DNA of 64,000 bases from Endozoicomonas montiporae CL-33. GTDB lineage: Bacteria > Pseudomonadota > Gammaproteobacteria > Pseudomonadales > Endozoicomonadaceae. The notes beneath the pieces were generated by a model. That model did not search any database. It was not told the origin of the DNA and worked only from the letters and a program-made list of their open reading frames with translations. Location of the stretch: positions 4,353,215 through 4,417,214 of the forward strand of contig NZ_CP013251.1 of NCBI RefSeq assembly GCF_001583435.1, given 5' to 3'. The position numbers were made by a program, and so were the translations under genes. Below are positions 32,318 to 42,001 of the stretch, piece by piece. Each line of letters starts with the position of its first letter. Position 1 is the stretch's first letter.

Positions 32318-33196
32318 TTAATTCATGCGCTTAATAGCCAGTGAATGGTAAATACCCATAATCCAGGGTTTGTATTTTTTGGATTGACGTTTCGGGTCAT
32401 TACTTTTCATGATCCAGCCACGGGCTTCTATTTTTCGACCAATCGCATTTCGCAACCAGCGCTCATCTGCTCCGGATTTCATCACTCGAAGCACCAACGG
32501 TCCATCAAGATCAACCCAGTAATAATCACTGTTGCGAGGGGCGCGAACAGACATCACTACGCCACTGACCAGATGAAACCCCGGAGTAACGGGTTGTTTG
32601 GAAATCTCAACCACCGGTTTTGTTGACCAAACGCCTCGCCCTGCCTTTCGGGCATCTTTTTCCCGTTCGGAAAAGCAATCGTTATAGGCATTACGGTCAT
32701 CGGGAAACAATTGGAAAGCCAATCCTTTTTCCAGCAGCATCGCTTCAACAGAGCGACCATCCGGCATAAACAAATGCGCCAGCACTCTTCCATGCTGATC
32801 TTCCTCTCGCTCGGCTCTTTGCATCTGAAGTCTGGAAGAACTTTTCAACAGGTTGCGCAAAGCGTTGGTGGCCTCGTCCCCAAAGGGTTCGGCTTCAAGA
32901 CCGTCGTGTTCTGTTTCCGGTGTGTTGATCGAGGCAAGGCGAACCTTTCGGCCATCTTTAAGCCAAAGCGTATCGCCATCGACAATATAATCCCAGATCA
33001 CCGTTTCCGAGCGGCCTTTGATAAAGCAGTGACTGTGCGGATCGACATTCGCCGGAGCTGCCCAAGAGAAAGGAACTAAAGTACAACTCATAAAAAAGGC
33101 ACTGAACCAGAGGTAAAGTGCCTTTTTTATTAGCTGTCCACGCCTGAACACACTGCCCCGCGAAAGCGAATGGCCGAGTCTGCCCAGGGTAGACAT
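32318..33196 (-). CDS. Exported thermonuclease-family protein (SNase-like)
   Basis: The core (about residues 65-200 from this start) is a staphylococcal-nuclease fold: VDGDTLWLKDGRKVRLASIN, then TPETEH, and DQHGRVLAHLFMPDGRSV with the catalytic Arg/Glu positions. KGLAFQLFPDDRNAYN and ARKAGRGVW also match. The C-terminal 90 residues are a separate domain seen in related nucleases near rpmE. The start is uncertain. ATG 33196 gives 292 residues. A GTG at 33151 gives a textbook signal peptide (RRGQLIKKALYLWFSAFF core, cut near SWAA). ATG 33091 would lose it. The rpmE terminator lies inside the signal-peptide codons. Confidence 0.8.
   Translation of the reverse strand: MSTLGRLGHSLSRGSVFRRGQLIKKALYLWFSAFFMSCTLVPFSWAAPANVDPHSHCFIKGRSETVIWDYIVDGDTLWLKDGRKVRLASINTPETEHDGLEAEPFGDEATNALRNLLKSSSRLQMQRAEREEDQHGRVLAHLFMPDGRSVEAMLLEKGLAFQLFPDDRNAYNDCFSEREKDARKAGRGVWSTKPVVEISKQPVTPGFHLVSGVVMSVRAPRNSDYYWVDLDGPLVLRVMKSGADERWLRNAIGRKIEARGWIMKSNDPKRQSKKYKPWIMGIYHSLAIKRMN
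33092..33128 (-). terminator. rpmE terminator embedded in the nuclease signal-peptide codons
   Basis: AAAAAAGGCACT (33092-33103) pairs with AGTGCCTTTTTT (33117-33128), a perfect 12-bp stem with a 13-base loop that ends in T6 on either strand. It is the first terminator after rpmE, and it lies within the frame encoding the nuclease signal sequence. Confidence 0.85.
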
Positions 33197-33204
33197 ACTC
33201 ACAA

Positions 33205-33420
33205 TTACTTGCGAGCGCTGAGCTTGCCGAAACGCTTGTTGAAGCGTTCGATACGGCCGCCGGTATCCATAACTTTCTGGGTGCCGGTGTAGAATGGGTG
33301 GCACTTGGAGCACACTTCAATGTGCAGATCCTTGCACAGAGTAGAGCGAGTCTGGATTTTGTTACCGCAGGAGCAGGTAACTTCGATCTGGTCGTAGTTC
33401 GGATGGATTTCCGGCTTCAT
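33205..33420 (-). CDS. rpmE: 50S ribosomal protein L31, zinc-binding form
   Basis: L31 bridges the ribosomal subunits. The 71 residues begin [20 protein letters not shown]. They contain the four zinc-binding cysteines (CSC near 16-18 and CSKC near 37-40), so this is the Zn-containing paralogue rather than the zinc-free form made under zinc starvation. The open frame extends 48 codons upstream, but the conserved N-terminus fixes the start at 33420. Its divergent neighbour is priA, with 280 bases between them. Confidence 0.95.
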   Translation of the reverse strand: MKPEIHPNYDQIEVTCSCGNKIQTRSTLCKDLHIEVCSKCHPFYTGTQKVMDTGGRIERFNKRFGKLSARK

Positions 33421-33700
33421 GATATCTACCTCAAAAAACGCATGCCGCCACTGCACAGCCCCAAAAGCATCAACATGATGTCGGTTATGGAACAGCACCG
33501 CACACAAGAAAGCTGGCATTTTCACACTGAAAACACCAACCCCTGGAAATTGAGGGCGAATCATACCAGAGTATGGGTGTCAAGCAAACCTCCCCTGCTG
33601 CCCTTGCGGCTCATGGTCTGGCAGCCATTTTGCGAACATTGAGGGTACAACCCGAAATGGACTCGGGGTAAACTGCCAGAACCAGTCAAGAGTCCGCTTC

Positions 33701-35929
33701 ATGAGTTCCAGCAACGACATCATTCTCAGCATTGCTGTGCCTGCGCCACTGCGTCAGCTGTTTGATTATCTGCCGCCCGAAGGGGTTGATCCGGACACCC
33801 TGCAACCGGGTATGCGTATTCAGGTTCAGTTTGGTCCCCGAAAAATGCTGGGCATTATTGAAGCCATCAAAGATCAATCCGACTGCCCACCCGATAAACT
33901 GCGCCATGCCATCGGCATTCTTGAACCGGAACCGCTGCTGCCTGTGAGCATTATGAAACTGTGTCGCTGGACGGCGGGCTATTACCACTACAGTCTGGGT
34001 GAAACCCTTTCCCTCGCCCTACCCCAGGCACTCAGACAGGGCAAACCGGCTTCGGCAGGCTCTATCACCCTTTGGAAAAGTGAGTGCGATCTGGACGAGA
34101 GCCTGAGAAAACAGCTGAAAAGTGCTAAACGCCAGTTACAGGCTCTGGAATTAATTCAAACCTCCTCTCAAGGCATGAGCGAGGTAGAGTTAAAAGAAGC
34201 CGGTATCAGTAAAGTGATTCTGACCAATCTGGCCAAAAAACATCTTATCTCCCGCCATGAACTGGAAATCCACGACGAGCCATTTGATTCAATCACCCCT
34301 TTACTAAAGGAAACACCCTTTACCCTTAATCCGGAACAACAGTTTGCCCTTGAAGGTATTCTGGAAACGCCTTCCTTTCACCCGGTTCTGTTAGAAGGCG
34401 TCACCGGCAGTGGCAAAACCGAAGTCTATCTTCAGGCGATTACCGCCACACTGCAGGCTGGAAAGCAGGCTCTGGTGTTAGTGCCCGAGATTGGCTTGAC
34501 CCCACAAACCATTGAGCGGTTCAGAAAGCGATTCAGAGTTCCTGTAGTCTGTATTCATTCCGGTCTGGGCGATGGAGAGCGACTACAAAGCTGGCTGGCA
34601 GCCAGCCGGGCCAGTGCAGGCATTCTGATTGCAACCCGCTCTGGTGTATTTACGCCGATGCCCAGATTAGGGCTGATCATTATTGATGAAGAACACGACG
34701 GCTCCTATAAACAGCAGGACACCCTGCGCTACAACGCGAGAGATCTGGCCATTTACCGCGCCAAAATGGCTGACTGCCCTGTGGTGCTGGGTTCCGCCAC
34801 ACCTTCACTGGAAAGCCTGCAAAACGCACGAACGGGGCGTTACAGTCATATTCAGATGAAAAGCCGTGCCGGGGGCGCCAAAGCGCCTACCGTTGAACTG
34901 CTGGACATACGCCAGCAAGTACTGACCGACGGCTTTGCCCAACCCATTCTGGAACGTATTCAGCGCACTCTGCATCAGGGACATCAGGTCATGGTGTTCC
35001 TTAACCGCAGAGGCTACGCGCCATCACTGATCTGCCATGACTGTGGTGACATTATCGATTGCCCTCACTGTGATGCTCATATGACGTTGCACCGTCAGCC
35101 TCCTCACATGCACTGCCATCACTGCGACTATCAGACAGCGGTTCCGTGGAGCTGTCCGACCTGCCAGAGTAAAAAGCTGCAACCAGCCGGACAGGGCACC
35201 GAACGCAGCGAACAGGTATTGTCTCAGCTGTTTCCAGATTATCCGGTGCTTCGAGTGGATAGAGACTCTACCCGCCGGAAAGATGCGCTGCCTGCCCTGC
35301 TGGATCAGATTAATGAAGGCAAGCCCTGCATCCTTCTGGGCACCCAGATGCTGGCAAAAGGTCATCACTTTCCGGGGGTAACGCTGGTAGCCATTATCAA
35401 TGCCGACGGCGGGCTGTTCAGTTCAGACTTTCGCGGCTTGGAAAAAACCGGACAGTTAATCATGCAAGTGGCTGGACGTTCTGGCCGGGGACAAATGCCT
35501 GGGCATGTGATTATTCAAACCCACAATCCGCAGCATCCGGCGCTACAAATGCTGTCGATGAATGACTACACCCGTTTTGCCAACAGTTTGTTTACCGAAC
35601 GCCAGCACCTGCACCTGCCGCCCTGTGGCTATCTGGCCGTTTTTCGAACCGAGTCGGCTTATACGCAGGATGGGCAGGCTCTGCTGCAACAGTTACGACA
35701 TCTGGTTTTAGAGCATTTCGGGGGAGCTGCTTCTTTGACACCACTGGGGCCTTTGCCCGCCATTATGGAGAAACGTCAGGGACGTTTTCGGCAGCAATTA
35801 TTGTTACAGTCCGGTGAGCGGGCACCTCTGCATCGGGCACTGAAGTATCTGGTCGATTATCTGGACCGTTTAAAACTACCCAAGCACCTGCGCTGGACGC
35901 TGGACGTTGATCCACAGGAAATGACCTGA
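33701..35929 (+). CDS. priA: Primosomal replication protein N', helicase
   Basis: PriA recognises collapsed replication forks and loads the DnaB helicase to restart replication. The 742 residues include the 3'-DNA-binding domain (1-105), a helicase core with Walker A GVTGSGKTEVYLQ (near 235) and the DEEH box (DEEHDGSYKQQ, near 330). The zinc-binding insertion has CHDCGDIIDCPHC and CHHC...CPTC cysteine pairs (near 443-490). The helicase motif GTQMLAKGHHFPGVTLV and the C-terminal domain complete it. It is divergent from rpmE, as in pseudomonads. Confidence 0.96.
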   Translation: MSSSNDIILSIAVPAPLRQLFDYLPPEGVDPDTLQPGMRIQVQFGPRKMLGIIEAIKDQSDCPPDKLRHAIGILEPEPLLPVSIMKLCRWTAGYYHYSLGETLSLALPQALRQGKPASAGSITLWKSECDLDESLRKQLKSAKRQLQALELIQTSSQGMSEVELKEAGISKVILTNLAKKHLISRHELEIHDEPFDSITPLLKETPFTLNPEQQFALEGILETPSFHPVLLEGVTGSGKTEVYLQAITATLQAGKQALVLVPEIGLTPQTIERFRKRFRVPVVCIHSGLGDGERLQSWLAASRASAGILIATRSGVFTPMPRLGLIIIDEEHDGSYKQQDTLRYNARDLAIYRAKMADCPVVLGSATPSLESLQNARTGRYSHIQMKSRAGGAKAPTVELLDIRQQVLTDGFAQPILERIQRTLHQGHQVMVFLNRRGYAPSLICHDCGDIIDCPHCDAHMTLHRQPPHMHCHHCDYQTAVPWSCPTCQSKKLQPAGQGTERSEQVLSQLFPDYPVLRVDRDSTRRKDALPALLDQINEGKPCILLGTQMLAKGHHFPGVTLVAIINADGGLFSSDFRGLEKTGQLIMQVAGRSGRGQMPGHVIIQTHNPQHPALQMLSMNDYTRFANSLFTERQHLHLPPCGYLAVFRTESAYTQDGQALLQQLRHLVLEHFGGAASLTPLGPLPAIMEKRQGRFRQQLLLQSGERAPLHRALKYLVDYLDRLKLPKHLRWTLDVDPQEMT

Positions 35930-35939
35930 AGATCAAGCC

Positions 35940-36707
35940 TTATAACATTCGAGCCATCGCCTGCATCTGCCCGCGCTGAAAGTTCTGCATGGCTGAAGAG
36001 CGGGCAAAATCCAGATACGCTCTGATCTCGTTATCCGGCAGGCTGCGATAAGTGTAGAGATAAATGTTGCGCATTTCGTCGCTAATACCTTTGCGGATAT
36101 CCGGCTTTTCTCTGGCTTTCAGAATTTCCGGCGGACGCATAGGGCGTCCATCCTGCATCGGCATAATTTCCCGTAATAAACGCTGGGCGCCCACCGAAGC
36201 ACTGGCCACCAGTTCTGTGCCCAGTTCGGCTGCATCCATGGTTTCCATCAGCTCTTCAATCAAACGGATGCGACTGGTTCTAGGCAGTTGCTGACCTAAT
36301 TTTTCTTCGATATAGCCCTGCATTCGCAGGCGATTAGAGGGGCTATTGGCGGCCATTTCCAGATGCAGCACCTTTTGACCAAGGTTGGAATTGTACCAAT
36401 CCAGCAATTTGAGAAGCTCTCCAACGCTCAAAGCCTCATCCAGCGTTGCCAGCATAGATGAACGGTGAAACGTTCGGCTGTATCGCACCTCGACCACCTG
36501 ATTAACCGTGCTGACGACGGTTTCAGGCAGAGCATACTGATCGCCGTCCAGCTTCATGCTGGCACGAACCCAGTCAATCTGGAGTTCCAGCCTTGCGTTA
36601 TCGTAGAGTTCGTTGAGAAGAATTCGTTTATCGGCGGAGAATGCCTGACCAGACGACAGCAACAGTATGATCAGCGCAACAGCAAATCCATTTCTGTTTA
36701 CGCTCAT
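35940..36707 (-). CDS. Exported protein of unknown function (DUF2059-like)
   Basis: From the ATG at 36707 the protein has 255 residues, starting with a clear Sec signal peptide (MSVNRNGFAVALIILLLSSG, cut near AFSA). The rest is almost all alpha-helical, with two related stretches: ATLDEALSVGELLKLLDWYN near 85, and YTYRSLPDNEIRAYLDFARS near 220. Each ends in a [LY]L.[WF] helix-end of the kind seen in DUF2059-type proteins. It is probably periplasmic. A TTG two codons upstream was rejected. It converges with priA, 10 bases apart, and I see no terminator between them. Confidence 0.75.
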   Translation of the reverse strand: MSVNRNGFAVALIILLLSSGQAFSADKRILLNELYDNARLELQIDWVRASMKLDGDQYALPETVVSTVNQVVEVRYSRTFHRSSMLATLDEALSVGELLKLLDWYNSNLGQKVLHLEMAANSPSNRLRMQGYIEEKLGQQLPRTSRIRLIEELMETMDAAELGTELVASASVGAQRLLREIMPMQDGRPMRPPEILKAREKPDIRKGISDEMRNIYLYTYRSLPDNEIRAYLDFARSSAMQNFQRGQMQAMARML

Positions 36708-36719
36708 AACCAAGCCATT

Positions 36720-36749
36720 TTTAGAGTTGTTTAATTTAGAGTTGTTTAA
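36720..36749. repeat. Two tandem 15-bp repeats
   Basis: TTTAGAGTTGTTTAA occurs twice in tandem, and the second copy runs into the palindrome TTGTTTAAACAA. It lies 13 bases upstream of the exported-protein start and could affect its promoter or ribosome access. Confidence 0.7.
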
Positions 36750-36791
36750 ACAATGTACTGACCACTACTCCAACCATACCGCCTTACGGGG

Positions 36792-37502
36792 TTAGTCGTA
36801 AAGTTTCGATGTGATAGCAGTAACGGCCGTTTCAACCCTGAGGATTCTTGAGCCCAGATGAATACGTTCAAAACCGGCCTCTTCGAGTTTTTCAACTTCG
36901 TAGGGAATAAAACCGCCTTCGGGGCCAATCGCCAGCACCACCTCATCAGAAATCTGGTGTGGACAGGCATTGCCTCCCACGGGGTGAGCCACCAACCCTC
37001 TTTTGCCTTCGACCATGGCAGGCAGGCGATCTTCCACAAATGGCTTAAAGCGTTTTTCCTGAACCACTTCCGGCAAAATCGTATCACGCGCCTGCTCAAG
37101 TCCAAGCACCAGTTGTTCATGAATCTTTTCTTCGGACAACCAGGGGGACTGCCAGAAACTTTTTTCAACCCGGTAGCTGTTCATTAATACGATACGCTTT
37201 ACCCCAAGAGCCGTCAGATGTTGCAGGCTGCGCTTCAGCATTTTGGGTCTGGGCAAGGCTAGCAATACAGTCAGTGGCAAAGCCTCTGGCGGCTGTTCGG
37301 TCAGAGACACTTCCATTTCCAGAGAGTCCGCTGACAGCCCGGTGATAATGCCTTCCCCCATCCGGTCATTGACCAGACCGACCCGCAATGTATCACCCAC
37401 TTTTGCCTGATGAACACCGAGTACATGCTGCAACTGCCGCCCCTGCAGTTTTACCAGAGAGTCCGATACAAAGTCGTCAGAAGTCAGCAAAAGTAAATTC
37501 AT
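36792..37502 (-). CDS. rsmE: 16S rRNA (uracil-1498-N3) methyltransferase
   Basis: RsmE methylates U1498 in the decoding region of 16S rRNA. The 236 residues have an N-terminal PUA-like domain (GRQLQHVLGVHQAKVGDTLRVG) and a SPOUT methyltransferase domain. The knotted C-terminal part shows LAIGPEGGFIPYEVEKL and ends LGSRILRVETAVTAITSKL, both family signatures. It is followed by the exported-protein gene on the same strand. Confidence 0.95.
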   Translation of the reverse strand: MNLLLLTSDDFVSDSLVKLQGRQLQHVLGVHQAKVGDTLRVGLVNDRMGEGIITGLSADSLEMEVSLTEQPPEALPLTVLLALPRPKMLKRSLQHLTALGVKRIVLMNSYRVEKSFWQSPWLSEEKIHEQLVLGLEQARDTILPEVVQEKRFKPFVEDRLPAMVEGKRGLVAHPVGGNACPHQISDEVVLAIGPEGGFIPYEVEKLEEAGFERIHLGSRILRVETAVTAITSKLYD

Positions 37503-37525
37503 AAATGCTTAAAGCCAGTGAGAGG

Positions 37526-37558
37526 TCAAAATCCGGCCGTTTATTGTCCGGATTTTGA
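37526..37558 (-). terminator. Terminator-like hairpin after the small 98-residue gene
   Basis: TCAAAATCCGG and CCGGATTTTGA form a perfect 11-bp stem with an 11-base loop, 42 bases beyond the small gene's stop. The A/T-rich stem base may serve as the U-tract in either direction. Confidence 0.6.
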
Positions 37559-37599
37559 GGGTGGGGGCAAGTAGCAAACGCTATCAGCGACTATGTCGT

Positions 37600-37896
37600 T
37601 CAAAGAAGAGCTATCCCTCTTCGATACTCATCAATAATTATATCTACCTCTGCAAGCAACCTGCGCGCCAGCTGTCTGTCGCTCATTTCAGCAATGGCAG
37701 CCTTGAGATCATCAAGGTCTTCAAAGCCTTCTGACAACAATGATTGCAACGGGGTCAGACAAAACTCCCGGGCAATAGCATTCAACTCATGCAGAATCAC
37801 TTCGAAAGGTACATCAAAAGGGTTGAACTCCCGAGTGATAGTATGTTCAGGATGCTGTTCAGACGAATTGCGGACTGTGGGCTTGGGATACGACAT
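37600..37896 (-). CDS. Small conserved-looking protein of unknown function
   Basis: This is a 98-residue, soluble, acidic and helical protein with no signal or membrane segment. The start at 37896 has an excellent ribosome site (GGAGGAAGT just before ATG). An upstream in-frame start would add 27 residues of poor composition and was rejected. The central part (FDVPFEVILHELNAIAREFC) and the C-terminal DRQLARRLLAEVDIIIDEYR suggest a helical bundle. I do not recognise the family. It sits between tatC and rsmE on the same strand. Confidence 0.75.
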   Translation of the reverse strand: MSYPKPTVRNSSEQHPEHTITREFNPFDVPFEVILHELNAIAREFCLTPLQSLLSEGFEDLDDLKAAIAEMSDRQLARRLLAEVDIIIDEYRRGIALL

Positions 37897-38046
37897 ACTT
37901 CCTCCCTGGATGCTGCAGCAGTTTTCATTGCTATCTTTTAAACACAATAGACAAAAAAGCACTGCAGAGGCTGCCATATACCTGACTTCTGCAATTCAGG
38001 AAAAACAAGCAAGGAAAAGCTGTCAGAGGACTGACGGGAACCTCAT

Positions 38047-38784
38047 CTAATCAGGATTAGATGGTTTAAGCTTTGAAAAAAGAATACCCGCCTCAAACAG
38101 CAACCACATGGGAATAGCCAGTAAAGACTGGGAAATAACATCGGGAGGCGTCAGCAGCATTCCCATAACAAAACAGCCAACCACGATATAAGGGCGTTTG
38201 GCTTTCAGCTTCTCAACGGTCGTGATACCGGACCAGACCATCAGAACCGTTGCCACGGGTATTTCAAACGCCAGCCCAAAGGCAAAGAACAGTTTCAGAA
38301 TAAATTCCAGATAGCGATTAATATCCGTCATCACCGTGACTGACTCAGGCCCGACACTGGTGAAAAAAGCAAAGATCAGTGGAAACACCACATAGTAGGC
38401 AAAGGCCATACCCAGATAGAACAACACCACACTGGCTACCAGCAGAGGAATCGCCAACCGTTTTTCACTGCTGTACAGTCCCGGCGCAATAAACGCCCAG
38501 ATCTGGTGGAGAACGTAGGGAATAGACAGAAAGAATGACAGTACCAGCGTCAGTTTGAACGGTGCCAGAAATGGAGAAGCCACTTCGGTAGCAATCATTG
38601 TGCTACCTTCAGGCAAGTGAGCGCGCAGAGGCTCCGAGATATACAGATAAATATCGTTGGCAAACCAAAACAATCCGATAAAAACCAGAGCAATGACCAG
38701 TAAACTGCGCAGTATACGACTACGTATCTCTAACAGGTGTTGTACCAGCGGTTGCTCGTTATCGTGTTCCGGTGCTTCGCTCAT
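38047..38784 (-). CDS. tatC: Sec-independent protein translocase TatC
   Basis: TatC is the multi-spanning receptor for twin-arginine signal peptides. The 245 residues have six predicted membrane helices. The N-terminal PLVQHLLEIRSRILRSLL carries the invariant LxELRxR-like element, and the periplasmic loop has FLAPFKLTLVLSFFLSIP. KAKRPYIVVGCFVMGMLLTP and PDVISQSLLAIPMWLLFE follow. It overlaps tatB by 4 bases, and tatA-tatB-tatC are co-oriented in one cluster downstream of hisI-hisE. Confidence 0.96.
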   Translation of the reverse strand: MSEAPEHDNEQPLVQHLLEIRSRILRSLLVIALVFIGLFWFANDIYLYISEPLRAHLPEGSTMIATEVASPFLAPFKLTLVLSFFLSIPYVLHQIWAFIAPGLYSSEKRLAIPLLVASVVLFYLGMAFAYYVVFPLIFAFFTSVGPESVTVMTDINRYLEFILKLFFAFGLAFEIPVATVLMVWSGITTVEKLKAKRPYIVVGCFVMGMLLTPPDVISQSLLAIPMWLLFEAGILFSKLKPSNPD

Positions 38785-39200
38785 GAGGCTGACGTCTTGT
38801 TATTTAAAGAATCATCACCAAGATGACTGGCTGGAGTCCGACCATCCGATTGTGACTTTTCACCCTCGCTATGTGACTGGCTCATGGCTTCCGTCGTTTC
38901 TTTAAAAGGCTCTTTAAAAAGCTCTTTGAGAGGCTCTTCGAGAGGCTCATTGAGAGATTCATTGACTGACGCTTTCGTTTTCTCCAACTCCCGCATCACA
39001 TTTTCATTATGAATCTGTCGTTTTATTTCCTCGACATTCAGTTCCCGCTCCAGCTCTTCACGGGCATTCTGAAAACTGCGTCTGAGCTTGCCAACCCAGT
39101 AGGCCGTGGTTCGAATGGCTCCGGGCAGGCGCTCGGGTCCAAGCACCACCAAAGCAATGACTGCGATCAACAGCAGTTCCATGAAACCAATATCCAGCAC
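38781..39200 (-). CDS. tatB: Sec-independent protein translocase TatB
   Basis: TatB forms the substrate-binding complex with TatC. The 139 residues start with a short membrane helix (MLDIGFMELLLIAVIALVVL), the hinge GPERLPGAIRTT, and an amphipathic helix. The tail (about 75-139) is low-complexity, with repeated Glu-Pro-Leu-Lys units (LNEPLEEPLKELFKEPFKE), and is likely disordered. The hinge with GPERLP distinguishes it from TatA. Confidence 0.94.
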   Translation of the reverse strand: MLDIGFMELLLIAVIALVVLGPERLPGAIRTTAYWVGKLRRSFQNAREELERELNVEEIKRQIHNENVMRELEKTKASVNESLNEPLEEPLKELFKEPFKETTEAMSQSHSEGEKSQSDGRTPASHLGDDSLNNKTSAS

Positions 39201-39254
39201 TGGCTACCTCGTCAGGTACTTGTTAAGTACTTTTTAATACGCAGTGAACAAGAA

Positions 39255-39500
39255 TCAGGACTTTTTCTTATCCTTTTCATCAACACTGTCATTGGTAAAA
39301 GACGCATCAGGCTGGTCCGCTGCCACACTTTTTACCTCCTGTTCTTTAGCATCTTCATCGCTATTCAGAGCTTTTTTAAAGCCCTTTACGGCACTGCCAA
39401 GGTCACCACCCAGCCCTCTCAGCTTTTTGGTACCAAACAGCATGACGACTATCAACAGAATGATGAGCAGTTGCCAAAGGCTAATTCCACCGACACCCAT
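39255..39500 (-). CDS. tatA: Sec-independent protein translocase TatA
   Basis: TatA polymerises to form the transport path for folded proteins. The 81 residues include a membrane helix ([17 protein letters not shown]), the [14 protein letters not shown] hinge and the amphipathic helix [10 protein letters not shown], then an acidic/basic tail ending DEKDKKKS. It lies 54 bases upstream of tatB on the same strand. Confidence 0.95.
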   Translation of the reverse strand: MGVGGISLWQLLIILLIVVMLFGTKKLRGLGGDLGSAVKGFKKALNSDEDAKEQEVKSVAADQPDASFTNDSVDEKDKKKS

Positions 39501-39566
39501 AATGACCTTCCTCTTTCCAATTCTGGTTATTTATTGCCCCAGAAGCCTGCCAGACTTACCACTGAC

Positions 39567-39920
39567 CTACAGGCTCCTGGAGGCTTTTTCTTCTATTCCA
39601 GACAAGCCAAAACGTCGTTCCAGCTCCGCCAGCACATCGTTATGAGACAAGCCAAGGTGAGACAACATCACCAGCGAGTGAAACCACAAATCTGCCGTTT
39701 CATACACCAGGTCAGACGTTGTACCACCCGCTTCACACCCTTTGGCAGCGATGATGGTTTCCGCAGACTCTTCCCCGACTTTTTTAAGAATTTTATCCAG
39801 TCCGGCCTTGTGCAAACTCGCCACATAGGAAGTGTCTGCTGCTGCTGATCGCCGTTGTTCCAGAACCTGCGCCAGCTGATCCAGTACATCACTCAATGTT
39901 TGTCTCTCCGCTGTTTCCAT
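39567..39920 (-). CDS. hisE: Phosphoribosyl-ATP pyrophosphatase
   Basis: HisE hydrolyses phosphoribosyl-ATP to phosphoribosyl-AMP, step 2 of histidine synthesis. The 117 residues show the MazG-like helical fold: [20 protein letters not shown], then [10 protein letters not shown] and [19 protein letters not shown], with the metal-binding Glu residues. It overlaps hisI by 32 bases on the same strand. hisE and hisI are separate genes here rather than the fused hisIE of enterobacteria. Confidence 0.95.
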   Translation of the reverse strand: METAERQTLSDVLDQLAQVLEQRRSAAADTSYVASLHKAGLDKILKKVGEESAETIIAAKGCEAGGTTSDLVYETADLWFHSLVMLSHLGLSHNDVLAELERRFGLSGIEEKASRSL

Positions 39921-40329
39921 AAATCGCTGCCGGGTCTTTCAAAACCGGTTCCTCGGCCACCCATTCACCTTGATGCAGACGATTGAAATAACAGGACTCT
40001 CGCCCGGTATGACAGGCCATGCCACCCAGCTGTTCCACCAGCAACAGGATGGAATCACCATCACAGTCCAGCCGCAACTCTTTCAATTCTTGCACATGAC
40101 CGGACGATTCCCCCTTGCGCCACAGTTTACCCCGCGAGCGTGACCAGTATATGCCACGCTGCTCCTGTACGGTTAATGTCAGCGCTTCACGGTTCATCCA
40201 GGCCTGCATCAGTACCTTGCCGGTTTGCCAATCCTGTGCAATGGCAACCACCAGCCCGTCATCATTCCAGCGGACAGCGTCCAGCCAGTGCAGATTTTCC
40301 GTTTGATCCTTCAACGACTCAGAAGCCAT
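39889..40329 (-). CDS. hisI: Phosphoribosyl-AMP cyclohydrolase
   Basis: HisI opens the adenine ring of phosphoribosyl-AMP, step 3 of histidine synthesis. From the ATG at 40329 it is 146 residues. [38 protein letters not shown], the [13 protein letters not shown] metal site and [11 protein letters not shown], the zinc cysteines, are all present. Its start overlaps the end of ubiB by 19 bases. The order ubiB-hisI-hisE-tatABC is conserved in pseudomonads and many relatives. Confidence 0.95.
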   Translation of the reverse strand: MASESLKDQTENLHWLDAVRWNDDGLVVAIAQDWQTGKVLMQAWMNREALTLTVQEQRGIYWSRSRGKLWRKGESSGHVQELKELRLDCDGDSILLLVEQLGGMACHTGRESCYFNRLHQGEWVAEEPVLKDPAAIYGNSGETNIE

Positions 40330-41912
40330 ACGCCTGCCCCTCCCATCAATATGCCCTGCCAGGGCACCAGACTGACCCACCCGGGCTCAATCAACAACAC
40401 ACCGCCTGCAACCACCAGAGCAGCGCCCAACGCGTTTAGCCATTTCTTGCGTTTCTCTGTCTGCTTATGCATCTCCAGCAGTTTCTGCTGATGCTCGGAC
40501 AGTTGCCTCAAACTAGCCAGAGCATTCTGTGTCATATTGGGGACACTTAGTATCCAGTCAGCGGCATTTTTTCTGATGGATTTGGCAATACCCAATGCTC
40601 CAACCTGATCCTTCATCCATTTTTCAAGGAAGGGTTGTGCCGTTTCCCAGAGATCAAGATCCGGATAAAGCTGACGTCCCAGCCCTTCCACATTCAGCAG
40701 GGTTTTCTCCAGCAGTACCAGTTGCGGCTGAACTTCCATATTAAAGCGACGAGCCACTTGAAACAGTCTGACCAGAAGGTGCCCAAAGGAAATATCTTTT
40801 AAAGGCTTTTCAAAAATAGGTTCGCAAACCGTACGAATCGCAGCTTCCAGCTCGCCAACCGGAGTGTCGGTGGGCACCCAACCGGAATCCACATGCAGCT
40901 GCGCCACCTTGCGATAATCCCGCTTAAAGAACGCCAGAAGGTTTGCTGCCAGATAGTATTGGTCTTCGGGCTCCAAAGTACCAATGATCCCGCAGTCAAT
41001 CCCAATGTATTGAGGCTCTGCCGGATTTTCGATATCCACAAAAATATTGCCCGGATGCATATCGGCATGAAAAAAACGATCCCTGAACACCTGGGTAAAA
41101 AAGATTTCAGTGCCCCGTTCAGCCAACTTTTTCATATCCGTGCCACGGGCTTTCAGGGTTTTGATATCGGAAATCGGCACACCGTAAATCCGATCCATCA
41201 CCATCACCCGTGAACGGCAGTAATCCCAATGCACCTGAGGTACATACAACAGATGGGAGGCCAGAAAGTTACGCCGAAGCTGCGAGGCATTGGCGGCTTC
41301 CCGCAGCAAATCCAGTTCGTCCAGAATCGTCCGTTCGTAATCCCTCACTACTTCCACAGGCCGCAACCGTCTGGCTTCGCGAATCAGGGTCACCAGAATA
41401 CGGCTGAACAGATACATCAGGGCAATGTCTTTACGGATGACCTTTTCAATATCCGGTCGGATGACCTTGATCACTACTTCCTCACCCGAATGCAGCTTTG
41501 CGCCATGCACCTGAGCCACCGAAGCCGAGGCCATAGGTTCATGATCGAAACGGGCAAACAGCTCATCCACCGGCTGACCAAGGTCTTTTTCAATAATGTT
41601 GACCGCATCGCGGCCAGGAAAAGGAGGTACCTGATCCTGAAGTCTTGCCAGTTCGTCGCTCACATCTTCCGGTAGCAAATCACGACGAGTCGAGAGCAAC
41701 TGACCGAACTTGATAAAAATAGGCCCAAGCGCCTCAAGAGACTTTCTGAGACGAACACCCCGAGGATCATGGTTTTGTATAAACAGACGCCACGGCAACA
41801 GCCGGACAAACCACCTTGCCAGAAATGGCAGGCGATCCGGATCAACCAACTCATCCAGACGATAGCGGGCAATAGCACCCATGATTTTCAGCAAACGGGT
41901 CAACTGCAGCAC
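40311..41912 (-). CDS. ubiB: UbiB atypical kinase, ubiquinone biosynthesis
   Basis: UbiB is an ABC1/ADCK-family protein-kinase-like ATPase needed for ubiquinone synthesis. The 533 residues include the diagnostic [14 protein letters not shown] (about 88-101), the Ala-rich [13 protein letters not shown], the catalytic [10 protein letters not shown] near 288 and the metal-binding GIDCGIIG. Two C-terminal hydrophobic helices (about 495-530) anchor it in the membrane. It follows ubiE and ubiJ on the same strand, the standard ubiEJB cluster. Confidence 0.96.
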   Translation of the reverse strand: MLQLTRLLKIMGAIARYRLDELVDPDRLPFLARWFVRLLPWRLFIQNHDPRGVRLRKSLEALGPIFIKFGQLLSTRRDLLPEDVSDELARLQDQVPPFPGRDAVNIIEKDLGQPVDELFARFDHEPMASASVAQVHGAKLHSGEEVVIKVIRPDIEKVIRKDIALMYLFSRILVTLIREARRLRPVEVVRDYERTILDELDLLREAANASQLRRNFLASHLLYVPQVHWDYCRSRVMVMDRIYGVPISDIKTLKARGTDMKKLAERGTEIFFTQVFRDRFFHADMHPGNIFVDIENPAEPQYIGIDCGIIGTLEPEDQYYLAANLLAFFKRDYRKVAQLHVDSGWVPTDTPVGELEAAIRTVCEPIFEKPLKDISFGHLLVRLFQVARRFNMEVQPQLVLLEKTLLNVEGLGRQLYPDLDLWETAQPFLEKWMKDQVGALGIAKSIRKNAADWILSVPNMTQNALASLRQLSEHQQKLLEMHKQTEKRKKWLNALGAALVVAGGVLLIEPGWVSLVPWQGILMGGAGVWLLSR

Positions 41913-42001
41913 CCTTCACTCCCGTTTCTATTATTAACTGCGTTCATGGAGACCATGCGCCCAGATTTATTGTTAACAAGCCGCTGTACTTTATAGGCCA
42001 G

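Noticed and set aside
39889..40380. Longer hisI start
   Set aside because: The extra 17 residues lie within ubiB codons, and ATG 40329 fits the family length.
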